The position numbers and the translations under genes were made by a program. Below are positions 18,115 to 26,816 of a stretch of 64,000 nucleotides of DNA, piece by piece (the stretch's first letter is position 1; each line of letters begins with the position of its first letter). Source of the DNA: an uncultured Coriobacteriia bacterium. Its GTDB lineage: Bacteria > Actinomycetota > Coriobacteriia > Coriobacteriales > QAMH01. Under the pieces are notes generated by a model. The model saw only the letters and a list, made by a program, of their open reading frames with translations. It did not search any database and had not been told where the DNA came from. The stretch lies in contig CAUHSG010000004.1 of NCBI GenBank assembly GCA_959608885.1, positions 1 through 64,000 of the forward strand, in the 5' to 3' direction.

Positions 18115-20028
18115 ATGGCACGGCGCGGATCCTACAGAAACTATGGCGCGTCGCGCAGGTCGAGCGTTGGTCCCATCGGGATCATCGATATTCTTGCCCG
18201 TGGCTATGCGTTCTGTGATACCGATGAGGGCAGTTTCTTCATCCCCAGGTCCGGGCTTGGCGGTGCCATGCCCGGTGATAAGGTCGAGTTGCGCGTCAGT
18301 TCTCGTGATACGCCGGAAGGTGGAAAGCGCTCGGCGAAGGTCGTGCGTGTGGTGAGCCGAGCGACCGAATACCTTATCGGCACGCTTGAGATTAACGACC
18401 CCCTTGCCGTGGTCGTCGCGCAGGACCCGCGCGTACGTCACGATCTCTTCATCACCGATGGCAACATCGGTGGTGCCGAAGATGGCGACGTGGTGCTCGC
18501 GCGCATCACGAGTTACCCCGATCGTCGCCAGCCCATGCAAGGCTACGTCGTCGAAGTGCTTGGTGCAGCCGATGCTCCGGGTATGGACGTCGACATCATC
18601 ATCCACAATCTCGACCTTCCCATGAAGTTCAGCCCCCAGGCTCTCGAACAAGCCGAAAGCATCGAAGTCGATGTGGAGGCGGCACTTGCCGAGCCTGGCA
18701 GGCACGACTTGCGCATGCGTGACGTCTTCACCATCGATCCGGTGGATGCCAAGGATTTCGACGATGCGATTTCGCTTGACGAGGTCGATGGCACGTTGCG
18801 TCTGGGTGTGCACATTGCCGATGTCTCGCATTACGTCGAATGGGATAGCCATATCGACATATGCGCACGCGATAGGGCAACGAGCGTCTACCTTGTGGAT
18901 CGCGTCTTGCCCATGTTGCCCGAAAAGCTCAGCAATGACGTGTGCTCGCTTAGACCGGGCGAAGACCGCCTGACCATGACCTGCGACATGTACCTCGATG
19001 ATGCGGCGAGCGTCAGGCGATACGAGATTTATCCGAGCGTCATCCGCAGCAAGCGTCGCTTCAGCTATGACGAGGTGCAGGAGATTCTCGACGGGCAACG
19101 AGAAGACCCATACGCTCCCAAGCTCAAGCGCTTCGATGCGCTTGCTAAGAAGCTCCTCGCGTTGCGCATCGAGCGTGGCGCCATTGACTTCGATACGGTC
19201 GAGGCAAAGCCCGTTCTCGACGAGTGCGGGATGGTTACGCGCATCGACCTGCGCCGCAAGACCGATGCCACCTCGATGATCGAGGAGGCGATGATTCTCG
19301 CCAACGAGACCGTTGCGCATCATGCGCATAGTAACCACATTCCCTTCGTGTATCGCGTGCACGAGCCACCAAGCGCTGCGGCTCTCGAGGCGCTGCTTCC
19401 GCCACTGCGTGAGCTTGGCTATAACGTCGCGGAGCTTGCCACCGGCAATCCCGTTGCGTTTCAAGACGTGCTCGATGAGGCGCGTGGCACACGCGAGGAG
19501 CCGCTCGTGAACCATCTCGTGCTTCGTGCGATGGAGCGCGCTTTCTACAGCACGGAGCCCATAGGGCACTTCGGTCTGGCATCCACGTTTTACTGTCATT
19601 TCACGAGTCCTATCAGGCGATATCCCGATCTCATGGTCCATCGCCTACTCAAGGATCCGCATGCGATGGAGACTCACCTGCAGTGGCTTGCCAAGCACTC
19701 CTCGAAGATGGAACGCCTCGCTGAGCAGGCCGAGCGCGATAGTGTCGAGCTCAAGCTCTGCGAATACCTGGCCGAGCGCATCGGTGAGGTCTTCACGGGA
19801 ACCATCTCGACTGTTGTTCCCCGCGGGCTGTTCGTGCGTCTCGAAAGCACGATTGAGGGGTTCGTGCGCTTCGACTACGTGCATGGCGAGTATCACGAGT
19901 TCGATTCGCTCACGCAGACGTTGGTGGGAGAGGAGACGGGGCGCACCTATCGCATCGGCCAGCAGCTTCGCGTGCGTGTCGAGGAAGTTGACCCTCGCGA
20001 GCGTAGCGTGTCGTTTTCGATTGCATGA
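18115..20028 (+). CDS. rnr: ribonuclease R / RNB-family 3'-5' exoribonuclease
   Basis: A processive 3'-5' exoribonuclease that degrades structured RNA. The 637 aa protein has an N-terminal OB/cold-shock-like part (about 15-150). The RNB catalytic domain follows, with FTIDPVDAKDFDDAISL at about 205-221 holding the acidic metal ligands. It ends with an S1 RNA-binding domain (GTISTVVPRGLFVRLE onward, residues about 560-637). It is shorter than E. coli RNase R (813 aa) because it lacks the basic C-terminal tail and the first helix-turn-helix. It follows the PRC-barrel gene closely and is followed by two inverted type-A palindromes. Confidence 0.93.
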   Translation: MARRGSYRNYGASRRSSVGPIGIIDILARGYAFCDTDEGSFFIPRSGLGGAMPGDKVELRVSSRDTPEGGKRSAKVVRVVSRATEYLIGTLEINDPLAVVVAQDPRVRHDLFITDGNIGGAEDGDVVLARITSYPDRRQPMQGYVVEVLGAADAPGMDVDIIIHNLDLPMKFSPQALEQAESIEVDVEAALAEPGRHDLRMRDVFTIDPVDAKDFDDAISLDEVDGTLRLGVHIADVSHYVEWDSHIDICARDRATSVYLVDRVLPMLPEKLSNDVCSLRPGEDRLTMTCDMYLDDAASVRRYEIYPSVIRSKRRFSYDEVQEILDGQREDPYAPKLKRFDALAKKLLALRIERGAIDFDTVEAKPVLDECGMVTRIDLRRKTDATSMIEEAMILANETVAHHAHSNHIPFVYRVHEPPSAAALEALLPPLRELGYNVAELATGNPVAFQDVLDEARGTREEPLVNHLVLRAMERAFYSTEPIGHFGLASTFYCHFTSPIRRYPDLMVHRLLKDPHAMETHLQWLAKHSSKMERLAEQAERDSVELKLCEYLAERIGEVFTGTISTVVPRGLFVRLESTIEGFVRFDYVHGEYHEFDSLTQTLVGEETGRTYRIGQQLRVRVEEVDPRERSVSFSIA

Positions 20029-20054
20029 ACGAACTTAGCGACATTGGGGATGCG

Positions 20055-20090
20055 GACCAGACAATTGCCGCCGGGGCACTTTTGTCTGGT
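20055..20090. repeat. type-A palindromic element, inverted member of a pair
   Basis: Read on the minus strand: ACCAGACAAAAGTGCCCCGG then CGGCAATTGTCTGGT. Its core faces the element at 20111 across 20 bp, making a head-to-head pair in the 261 bp gap after RNase R. The pair could fold into one long hairpin of about 90 nt. Confidence 0.85.
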
Positions 20091-20110
20091 TTGTTGACAG
20101 GTGTCGTGTA

Positions 20111-20145
20111 ACCAGACAAAAGCGCCCCGGCGGCAATTGTCTGGT
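20111..20145. repeat. type-A palindromic element, second member of the pair
   Basis: ACCAGACAAAAGCGCCCCGG followed by CGGCAATTGTCTGGT. It differs from its partner at 20055 by a single core base (T to C) when both are read in the same direction. After it, 20146-20289 holds the upstream region of the glycosyltransferase gene, with a GC-rich stretch and no other feature I can name. Confidence 0.85.
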
Positions 20146-20289
20146 CCCCCGCGTCCTTGTCTTGGTCCTTGCTCCATAATTCTTCGCGCGAAATACAAAC
20201 ACGCGCGCGCCTTCGGGTGATACCCTATACTTACTATGGCAACTGACTTCTGGTGCTTCGCCAAATGTAGTTGAGGAGAGACATCTCAC

Positions 20290-21537
20290 ATGAACCTGAA
20301 TCCGGCAATCGTCATTCCCAGTTACTGGTGTGGTCGCAGGTCATCGCATTCGATTAATCGCGGTGTCGTGTATGACCACATGACCCCCATCGATCAACCA
20401 GGCGAGCTTTCCCGTTGCCTCGAGTCGCTGCGTCATGTTACTGGTGTCGATCGCATCATTCTGCTCGTCGCAGCAGAGCCTGGTGTCGAGAACCAGGCGG
20501 TCGAGCGCGTTCGTGCCATTGCCGACAACTTCATGGATCTCGATATCGTCATCATCGGCGATGCCGAGATGCGCCTCATCCATCGTCGTTTCGAGCAGGT
20601 GGGCGTGGGCGAGTACAAGGGCGCCGCTTGCCTTACGGGCTATGGTGCCATCCGCAATCTCGGTCTCATTGCCGCCTCGATTTTCGGTCACGACACGGTC
20701 GTCTTCATCGACGATGACGAGGTCATTCCCAATGCCGATTTTCTTGAGCGTGCCCTGCACGGTATTGCATGCAAGACCCCGACGGGTTCGATTATCACGG
20801 CCAAGACCGGCTTCTTCTACGACAGCTATGACAGCCCCAAGGCTCCGGAGGACATGCCTTGGTATGACCGCTTCTGGAACAAGGCCGCCGACTTCAACGA
20901 CTACATCGAGGGCGCCCTGCACGGCCCGCGTTTGAGCCGTTCCAACGTATGCTGTGGTGGCTGCATGGTGCTGCATGCCGATTCGTATGGCAATATCGCC
21001 TTCGATCCGTGGATTGCCCGCGGAGAAGACCTCGACTATCTCATAAACGCGCGCATGTACGGTAACGATGTCTGGTTTGATAATCAGTTCAGTCTGCTGC
21101 ATCTTCCGCCCGAGGGCTCACAGCATTCGAGTCGCTTCGAGCAGGATGTCTACCGTTGGTTCTACGAAGTGCGCAAGATCGAGTTCGCCAAGACGCAGAT
21201 TGACCTCATGCAGGTCACGCCGTCAACGCTCGATCCCTATCCTGGCCCATGGCTCGATCCGTCCATCCATCGCCGTGCGCGTGTCACGGCCTATCTGCGC
21301 GCTATCGGGCACAAGGAGCATAGCGAGTATCTGCGCATCGGCAACAAGACCATCCGTGATGCCAGCGAGTTCGCCCGCGAGAACTGCGCCAATTACTTCG
21401 AACTGCAGCATCAGTGGCCCAACATCGTGCGTGCCATGTGGTCTAACTCGGCGCTCGCCACGCAGCTGGGCACGAGCGGCCTGCAAAGCTCGTCTGCGAG
21501 CTATACGAGCCGCTTCTCCTCGATTACGTCTGAGTAA
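20290..21537 (+). CDS. GT-A fold glycosyltransferase-like protein
   Basis: A 415 aa cytoplasmic protein. It opens with AIVIPSYWCGRR, the usual first strand of a nucleotide-sugar-binding GT-A fold. It has FIDDDEVIPNADFLERAL at about residues 139-156, where the DDD cluster corresponds to the metal-binding DxD motif. Further on comes GGCMVLHAD and RGEDLDYLI, typical of family 2-like transferases (acceptor-side acid in ED). Donor and acceptor cannot be deduced. There are no membrane segments. It is the gene before the two-component pair (30 bp before the kinase), but no cell-wall gene adjoins it. A ribosome site TGAGGAGAG precedes the ATG. Confidence 0.75.
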   Translation: MNLNPAIVIPSYWCGRRSSHSINRGVVYDHMTPIDQPGELSRCLESLRHVTGVDRIILLVAAEPGVENQAVERVRAIADNFMDLDIVIIGDAEMRLIHRRFEQVGVGEYKGAACLTGYGAIRNLGLIAASIFGHDTVVFIDDDEVIPNADFLERALHGIACKTPTGSIITAKTGFFYDSYDSPKAPEDMPWYDRFWNKAADFNDYIEGALHGPRLSRSNVCCGGCMVLHADSYGNIAFDPWIARGEDLDYLINARMYGNDVWFDNQFSLLHLPPEGSQHSSRFEQDVYRWFYEVRKIEFAKTQIDLMQVTPSTLDPYPGPWLDPSIHRRARVTAYLRAIGHKEHSEYLRIGNKTIRDASEFARENCANYFELQHQWPNIVRAMWSNSALATQLGTSGLQSSSASYTSRFSSITSE

Positions 21538-21567
21538 AGTTCGCTACTGTACGGAAGAGTCGGGACG

Positions 21568-22959
21568 ATGGACGTACAAAAAGCAGCGGGCTACATCATG
21601 CTCATCGTATGCTATGTCGTTTTCAGCCTCTTCGCCATCATGGGCATTGTCTTTTACGATGATGTCTCGCTCTGGCTTGCGCTCGTCGCCATCATCGCCA
21701 TGTTCGTGCTCACGATCATAGGCCTGCGCTCGGCGGGCACGTCCGACCACGCGCGTGCACGGCAATCCAACCAGACGCTCGACCTTGCGAGCAAAACGGT
21801 GACCTTCATGCGCCAGGGTCTCGACTCCGACTCCGCCCAGGCAGTATGCGAGCTGCTGTTGCCGGCGGCCACGGCGGATGCTGTCGCCATCACTAATCGC
21901 GAGTACGTGCTCGGCTTTTCGGGCCTCGATCGCGAGAATCACCTGCCCAATTCGCCCATCCAGACGATGAGCACGTACATGACGCTCGAGGACGGCATCA
22001 CGCGCGTGCTCGAGACGTCAAGCGCCGTGGGCTTTAGCCGCGAGTCGGGCAAGCTCAAAGCGGGCATCGTCGTCGCGCTCGTCGTCAACAAGCGCATCGT
22101 CGGCGCGCTCAAGTTCTACTATCGGTATCCGCATAATCTGGGTGAGAACCAGAAGGCCATCGCCGAAGGCTTCGCCCAGTTGCTTTCGACGCAGCTTTCG
22201 CTGTCCTACCTGCAACAGCAAACCGAACTCGCCGCGCGCATGGAGCTCAAGGCCATGCAGTCGCAGATCAATCCGCACTTCCTCTTCAACACGCTCAACA
22301 CCATAGCGTCCGTGACTCGCACCGATCCGGTCAAGGCACGTGTCATGCTGCGCGAATTCGCGACCTATTACCGCCGTATGCTCGAGAATGCCGAGGACTT
22401 CATTCCCCTGGCAAAGGAAGTCGAGCAGACCGAACGCTACCTCATGTTCCAGAACGCGCGTTTCGGCGATGACGCCATCGTGCTGCATGTCGACATCGAG
22501 CCCGGTCTCGAGCGCCTCAAAATGCCGTCGTTCATGCTGCAGCCTCTCGTCGAGAACGCCGTCGGACACGGCAGACGCGACGATGGCACGCCGCTCAACA
22601 TCACGATCAAGGCGTATCGCGCATCCGAGAGCGTGACGATTTCGGTGTCTGATGATGGCGTGGGCATTCCCCCCGAGCGTCTCGAGAACCTACTCGATCG
22701 TCAATCCGAGACGGGCATGGGCATTGCGCTCAAGAACGTCAATGGGCGCATCAAGGCCTTCTTCGGTGCGATTTCGGGTTTGTACGTCGATTCGGAATAC
22801 GGCAAGGGCACGACGGTATACCTCAATCTCTATGACGCTCTCGTCGACCAGGGCATCAATATCAGTGATGAGGAAGTGGGCAGCGGCTCAGGCGAAGAAG
22901 CTCTCTCGAGCGTGCCTGATACTGCGACAGATGCGCGTGACCTGCAGGATACTGTCTGA
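21568..22959 (+). CDS. LytS-type sensor histidine kinase
   Basis: A 463 aa membrane sensor of the LytS/YehU group. Two hydrophobic helices lie at about residues 7-27 and 33-51. Residues about 70-215 look like a GAF-type sensory domain. The kinase core has QSQINPHFLFNTLNTIAS, with the phospho-accepting His at about residue 237. The ATPase has LVENAVGHG and SDDGVGIPPERL. The His-kinase family with PHFLFN motifs pairs with LytTR regulators, and the next gene encodes one, so they form a cognate pair. The ligand is unknown. An acidic, low-complexity tail of about 35 residues closes the protein. Confidence 0.9.
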   Translation: MDVQKAAGYIMLIVCYVVFSLFAIMGIVFYDDVSLWLALVAIIAMFVLTIIGLRSAGTSDHARARQSNQTLDLASKTVTFMRQGLDSDSAQAVCELLLPAATADAVAITNREYVLGFSGLDRENHLPNSPIQTMSTYMTLEDGITRVLETSSAVGFSRESGKLKAGIVVALVVNKRIVGALKFYYRYPHNLGENQKAIAEGFAQLLSTQLSLSYLQQQTELAARMELKAMQSQINPHFLFNTLNTIASVTRTDPVKARVMLREFATYYRRMLENAEDFIPLAKEVEQTERYLMFQNARFGDDAIVLHVDIEPGLERLKMPSFMLQPLVENAVGHGRRDDGTPLNITIKAYRASESVTISVSDDGVGIPPERLENLLDRQSETGMGIALKNVNGRIKAFFGAISGLYVDSEYGKGTTVYLNLYDALVDQGINISDEEVGSGSGEEALSSVPDTATDARDLQDTV

Positions 22960-23030
22960 ACCATGATTATTCGCATGTGTGCATCGTTTGATGTTAGAAT
23001 CAAGCGGACAATGCGCAAAGGAGACACTCT

Positions 23031-23744
23031 ATGCTCAAAGCAATAATTGTTGATGACGAGACGCCGGCACGCTCCGAGCTGCGCTTTCTTCTCGCCGAAA
23101 CGGGCGAGGTCGAAGTTGCCGCAGAGGCGACTAACGTACGCGAGGCCATCGAGCAGCTCAAGGACGTAGGCGCAGACATCATGTTCCTCGACGTGAACAT
23201 GCCGGGTGTCGACGGCCTGCAGCTTGCCGAGGCCCTCAACGAGCTCAAATATCCGCCCTATATCATCTTCGTGACCGCGTACAGCGAGTTCGCCGTCAAG
23301 GCATTCGAGGTCAACGCGACCGATTACCTGGTAAAGCCAGTCGAGACCGATCGTCTTATGCAGGCGATCAGCAAGGTCAAGCAGCTTATCGCGGCGCAGG
23401 GCCGCTCTACCACCAACGAGCGCATCCCTGTCGAGAAGGGCGGCAAGAAGCTGCTCATCCCCGCCAGCAAGATTCACTTCATCATGGCGAAGGATGACTA
23501 TTCGTATCTCCATACCGAAAACGACCGCTATCTTTCAACGGTCTCGCTTGCCCAGCTCGAAGCAAAGCTCGAGCCGCTCGGCTTCTTCCGCGTGCATCGC
23601 CGCTATCTCGTAAATCTCGCATGCGTGAGCGAGGTCGACCCCGTCAGCGGCGGCACCTTGCTGCTCACGCTGGCTGGCGAGGAAGAGCAGATTCCCGTAT
23701 CGCGCCGCCGCGTCTCTTCCCTCAAGAAGGCGCTCGGTCTGTAA
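23031..23744 (+). CDS. LytTR-family response regulator
   Basis: A 237 aa transcription regulator. The receiver domain (1-120) has the acidic pair DDE at residues 8-10 and MFLDVNMPGVDGLQ with the phospho-acceptor Asp near residue 55. The conserved Lys sits in DYLVKPV. A LytTR DNA-binding domain spans about 135-237, with LLIPASKIHFIMAKDDYSYL and FFRVHRRYLVNL. It is the partner of the upstream LytS-like kinase (71 bp apart, AAAGGAGA before the ATG). LytTR regulators commonly control cell-surface or virulence functions; targets are not visible here. A type-B palindrome ends the unit. Confidence 0.93.
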   Translation: MLKAIIVDDETPARSELRFLLAETGEVEVAAEATNVREAIEQLKDVGADIMFLDVNMPGVDGLQLAEALNELKYPPYIIFVTAYSEFAVKAFEVNATDYLVKPVETDRLMQAISKVKQLIAAQGRSTTNERIPVEKGGKKLLIPASKIHFIMAKDDYSYLHTENDRYLSTVSLAQLEAKLEPLGFFRVHRRYLVNLACVSEVDPVSGGTLLLTLAGEEEQIPVSRRRVSSLKKALGL

Positions 23745-23751
23745 CCTGCGT

Positions 23752-23790
23752 AATGAGACAGTTTGGTCTGACCAAGCTGTCTCATTTTTT
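23752..23790 (+). terminator. type-B palindromic element, probable terminator of the LytT gene
   Basis: ATGAGACAGTTTGGTCTGAC followed by CAAGCTGTCTCATTTTTTA. The 10-bp outer arms, inner TTGGTC/GACCAA stem and six-T run make a good rho-independent terminator for the two-component operon. Only one base of the loop side differs from the copy after leuA. Confidence 0.8.
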
Positions 23791-23807
23791 ATCGGTAGCA
23801 GCTGCAT

Positions 23808-23840
23808 ATGAGACAGATGGACAAGCCCGTCGTCTCGTTC
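23808..23840. repeat. degenerate palindromic element before purM
   Basis: ATGAGACAGATGGACAAGCC then CGTCGTCTCGTTC: arms TGAGAC and GTCTCG with ATGGACA between them, a decayed relative of the type-C elements. It lies directly before the purM ribosome site. Confidence 0.45.
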
Positions 23841-23856
23841 ATCAGGAGGAATGACC

Positions 23857-24906
23857 ATGGCAGAGCAAATCACGTACAAGGATGCAGGCGTCGATATTGA
23901 CGAGGGCGCGCGTGCTGTCGACGCGATTCGCGCGAGCGTGAAGTCGACGTATCGTTCCGAGGTCATCGGTGATATCGGCGGTTTCGGCGGCCTGTTTTCC
24001 GCTGTCGCGCTCAAGGAGATGGACGATCCCATTCTCGTGAGCGGTACGGATGGCGTTGGTACCAAACTCGCCCTGGCCCAGATGGCCGGCAAGCACGATA
24101 CCGTCGGCATCGACCTGGTTGCCATGTGCGTAAACGACGTGCTCGCATGCGGGGCCGAACCGCTGTTCTTCCTCGACTACGTTGCCATCGGCAAGCTCAA
24201 GAGCGACCACATTGCCCAGGTCGTGGGCGGTATCGCCGAGGGTTGTCGTCAAGCGAGCTGCGCGCTCGTCGGTGGAGAGATGGCAGAGCATCCCGGTGTC
24301 ATGGATCCAGACGACTACGACCTCTCGGGCTTTTGCGTGGGAGTGGTCGATCGCCCCAAGATGCTCAATCCCGATGACGTTGTCGAAGGCGATGTTATCC
24401 TGGGCCTTGCCTCGACGGGCATTCATTCCAACGGCTTCTCGCTCGTACGCCGTGCCGTCACCGAGGTCATGGGGATCGACGAGCTCACGGTCGAGCGTGA
24501 CGAGCTCGACGGCGCTTCCGTGCTCGAAGCCCTGCTCGCACCCACTCGCATTTACGTCAAGTCCATCCTTGAGCTGCGCAAGGCAGTGCCTCAGGTTCAC
24601 GCCGTCGCGCATATCACCGGTGGTGGCATCACCGAAAACCTCAACCGTGCACTCAACGACCATGTGGACGCGCAGATTGACGAGGGTACGTGGACGCAGC
24701 CGCCCATCATCGACTTCGTGGTCGAGAAGGCCGGCCTGTCACGCGAGGAGGCGCTCAAGACCTTTAACTGCGGCATCGGCATGTGCGTCATCTGTCCGCC
24801 CGAAGTAGAGCGGGCCGCTATCGATCAGCTCGAGTCCACGGGCGAGAAGGTCTTCAAGATTGGCACCATAATCCCCGGTGACGGAAAGGTCGTGTATCGT
24901 GGCTAA
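23857..24906 (+). CDS. purM: phosphoribosylformylglycinamidine cyclo-ligase
   Basis: AIR synthetase: closes the imidazole ring from FGAM using ATP, in de novo purine synthesis. The 349 aa protein has the PurM/SelD-fold marks ISxxDGVGTKL-like LVSGTDGVGTKLALA and GIDLVAMCVNDVLACGAEPLFFLDY. It also has HITGGGITENLNR and FNCGIGM. An ATG also lies at 23851, but AGGAGG is properly spaced only for the one at 23857. It is followed by purN with a 7-bp gap, the usual purMN order; the other pur genes in this window lie about 9 kb upstream. Confidence 0.96.
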   Translation: MAEQITYKDAGVDIDEGARAVDAIRASVKSTYRSEVIGDIGGFGGLFSAVALKEMDDPILVSGTDGVGTKLALAQMAGKHDTVGIDLVAMCVNDVLACGAEPLFFLDYVAIGKLKSDHIAQVVGGIAEGCRQASCALVGGEMAEHPGVMDPDDYDLSGFCVGVVDRPKMLNPDDVVEGDVILGLASTGIHSNGFSLVRRAVTEVMGIDELTVERDELDGASVLEALLAPTRIYVKSILELRKAVPQVHAVAHITGGGITENLNRALNDHVDAQIDEGTWTQPPIIDFVVEKAGLSREEALKTFNCGIGMCVICPPEVERAAIDQLESTGEKVFKIGTIIPGDGKVVYRG

Positions 24907-24913
24907 GGAACCC

Positions 24914-25489
24914 ATGAAGCTTGCCGTGTTCATTTCGGGCACGGGCACGAACATGGTCGCCATTCACAACGCAATCAAGGGCGGCGCGCTTGATGCGACA
25001 ATCGAGCTTATCGTCTCGTCCAATGACCATGCCAAGGGTATCGACTATGCCCGCAACGAGGGTCTTGACCTGCTCGTCTTCACGCCTTCCGACTATGATG
25101 ATCCCGAAGCCGTCGATGCGAGGATCGTCGCGGCGCTTGAGGAGCGCGACATCGACTATGTCGCGATGGCGGGCTACATGCGCAAGGTTACGCCCGTTCT
25201 GCTCGACGCATTTCCCAATCGCGTGGTCAACCTACATCCGGCGTTGCTGCCGGCGCATCGTGGTGCACATGCCATCCAAGATGCCTTCGATGCGGGCGAC
25301 GAGGTGACGGGAATCACCATTCATTTTGCGAATGAGGAGTACGACAAGGGGCCGATTATCTTCCAGCACGAGGTCTCCGTGTTGCCTGACGACACAATCG
25401 AAGACCTCGAGGCGCGTATCCATGCGGCAGAACACGAATACTATCCCCAGGTTCTGCAGCAGATCGCCTGTGGTGAGGTCGAGGTCTGA
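24914..25489 (+). CDS. purN: phosphoribosylglycinamide formyltransferase
   Basis: GAR transformylase: moves a formyl group from 10-formyl-tetrahydrofolate to GAR. The 191 aa protein starts KLAVFISGTGTNMVAI, has the folate/catalytic segment NLHPALLPAHRGAHAIQDA (catalytic His) and HFANEEYDKGPIIFQ with the conserved Asp. An in-frame extension upstream overlaps purM; the ATG at 24914 follows AAGGAA and matches the family. It shares an operon with purM. Confidence 0.95.
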   Translation: MKLAVFISGTGTNMVAIHNAIKGGALDATIELIVSSNDHAKGIDYARNEGLDLLVFTPSDYDDPEAVDARIVAALEERDIDYVAMAGYMRKVTPVLLDAFPNRVVNLHPALLPAHRGAHAIQDAFDAGDEVTGITIHFANEEYDKGPIIFQHEVSVLPDDTIEDLEARIHAAEHEYYPQVLQQIACGEVEV

Positions 25490-25491
25490 TT

Positions 25492-25565
25492 TCGGTCCGA
25501 AAAAATTCGGAGACATGTCGGAGATTCGCCGGAAATAATTCGGTGATTCGACCATAGACATTCGG
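25492..25565. promoter_or_regulatory. phased TCGG repeats upstream of the M23-like gene
   Basis: The 141 bp between purN and the M23-like gene contains TCGG at 25492, 25507, 25518, 25540 and 25562. The last four are separated by 11, 22 and 22 bp, i.e. one helical face. Three of them sit in TCGGxGATT context. This could be a multi-site binding region or the remains of a short repeat. Confidence 0.3.
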
Positions 25566-25630
25566 CGATTTTGTTAGGTTCGAGGTGCATCATCTTCCCC
25601 GGAAAGCCGAGGTGGAAGGAGGTGCTCACC

Positions 25631-26812
25631 ATGAACCGAAATGACTATCCCCTCACAAGCGATAACGGAAAAGCATGCCAGGACGCGCATGCCATGCGAG
25701 CCTCGAGTTCCTCCTCACTCGCGCATGTGCGGCTGCGCGTGCTTATCTGCACCCTGACCGCCTTATCCCTTTGCCCCGCATTCATGGTACAGCCGGCCCT
25801 TGCAGCGACTTGGCCCGTCTCCACCTCGGAGCTTTCCGCGACACTCGCGTTTCATCAATCTTACACGGCCGGTATCGACAGCTATGTACATAGCGGCATT
25901 GACATACCCGCGTCTGCCGGAATGCAGATATCTTCTCCGCTAGCCGGAACGGTACGCTTTACCGGCACCGTACCGTCCGGCGATTCTCGAACAGGCGGCA
26001 CCTCGTCTGCCAAGACAATGAGTGCCGTTTCCATAGAACTGGCCGGAGGCCGCGTCATCACGCTCATGCCCTTTGCCTCTATCGCCGTGTGCGAGGGCCA
26101 GGCAGTTGCCGAAGGTATGAGCTTGGGCACCTTGGCTGCAGAAGGTGATGTGTCGACTTCCGCAACGCATCTGCACATGGGCTATAAGCAGGGCTCGAGC
26201 TATCTCGACCCGATGCTACTCTTTGGCACGGTTTCCAACGCCTCGCATGATGCCGGGGCGTCCGATACGGCAGGAGCGCTCACTGCAAGTGTGGGGCCCT
26301 CTGCAGCCACAGCACCAGAATGGGCACTCCGTGTCGCAGACAGTGGGTCGAGCACAGCAGCGGAAGCCGGGCCTGATGCCGTCAGCGCGGCTGAGGATGT
26401 TCCCGCTGCGGATTCCGAGAGCTTCGGTGCGATTGAGACGGGTAGCTACAAGCTCTCTTCGGGCAAAGTCCAGGGCCAGTCGCCCGTGGTGCCAGTTGCA
26501 GATGTGCTCAGCCAGCTTGGAGGCGCATGCGCGGGGCAACTTACCGGCTTTCTCGGGGCGCTTTCCGAGTTGTCGAATATGACCGGAATAAGTCTTCCTG
26601 CTTTGATCGTGGGCACCTGCGCACTTGCTCCCTGTGCGCTTCTCGCCCTCGCCTTGTTTTGCGTCAGGCGTTTCGTGTCACAGCGACGCGATACTCTAAA
26701 AACCCAAGGAACCCGCTTGTCTTTGGCCCTCGGAGGTGGTAGCATGCACAAGTTATTTCCTGCTTCGGGCGCAGCCTTCATGTCCCGAAGCCGCATAGCC
26801 CAGAGGAGGTGA
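25631..26812 (+). CDS. secreted M23/LytM-like peptidase with C-terminal membrane anchor
   Basis: A 393 aa protein. A long signal peptide (hydrophobic about residues 37-58, ending QPALAATW) leads to an M23 peptidase fold at about 60-200. HSGIDIPASAGM gives the HxxxD zinc ligands and ATHLHMGY the HxH pair, so the catalytic set is complete. These enzymes cut peptide cross-links in peptidoglycan. After about 100 low-complexity residues a second membrane helix (about 315-340) is followed by a basic cytoplasmic tail of about 50 residues, which is unusual for the family. A perfect AAGGAGGTG ribosome site fixes the ATG at 25631. The gene ends four bases before rpsF, so it is probably co-transcribed with the ribosomal genes. 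Confidence 0.75.
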   Translation: MNRNDYPLTSDNGKACQDAHAMRASSSSSLAHVRLRVLICTLTALSLCPAFMVQPALAATWPVSTSELSATLAFHQSYTAGIDSYVHSGIDIPASAGMQISSPLAGTVRFTGTVPSGDSRTGGTSSAKTMSAVSIELAGGRVITLMPFASIAVCEGQAVAEGMSLGTLAAEGDVSTSATHLHMGYKQGSSYLDPMLLFGTVSNASHDAGASDTAGALTASVGPSAATAPEWALRVADSGSSTAAEAGPDAVSAAEDVPAADSESFGAIETGSYKLSSGKVQGQSPVVPVADVLSQLGGACAGQLTGFLGALSELSNMTGISLPALIVGTCALAPCALLALALFCVRRFVSQRRDTLKTQGTRLSLALGGGSMHKLFPASGAAFMSRSRIAQRR

Positions 26813-26816
26813 CCAC

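Noticed and set aside
17677..19641. 654-codon minus-strand reading frame across RNase R
   Set aside because: The antisense of the RNase R gene, whose catalytic motifs are unambiguous.
20029..20289. Small coding genes in the gap after RNase R
   Set aside because: Reading frames here run across two palindromic repeats, have no ribosome site and encode low-complexity Arg/Pro/Cys peptides.
25490..25630. c-di-AMP (ydaO) riboswitch upstream of the M23 gene
   Set aside because: Such riboswitches precede wall hydrolase genes in actinobacteria, but the conserved sequence blocks are not present.
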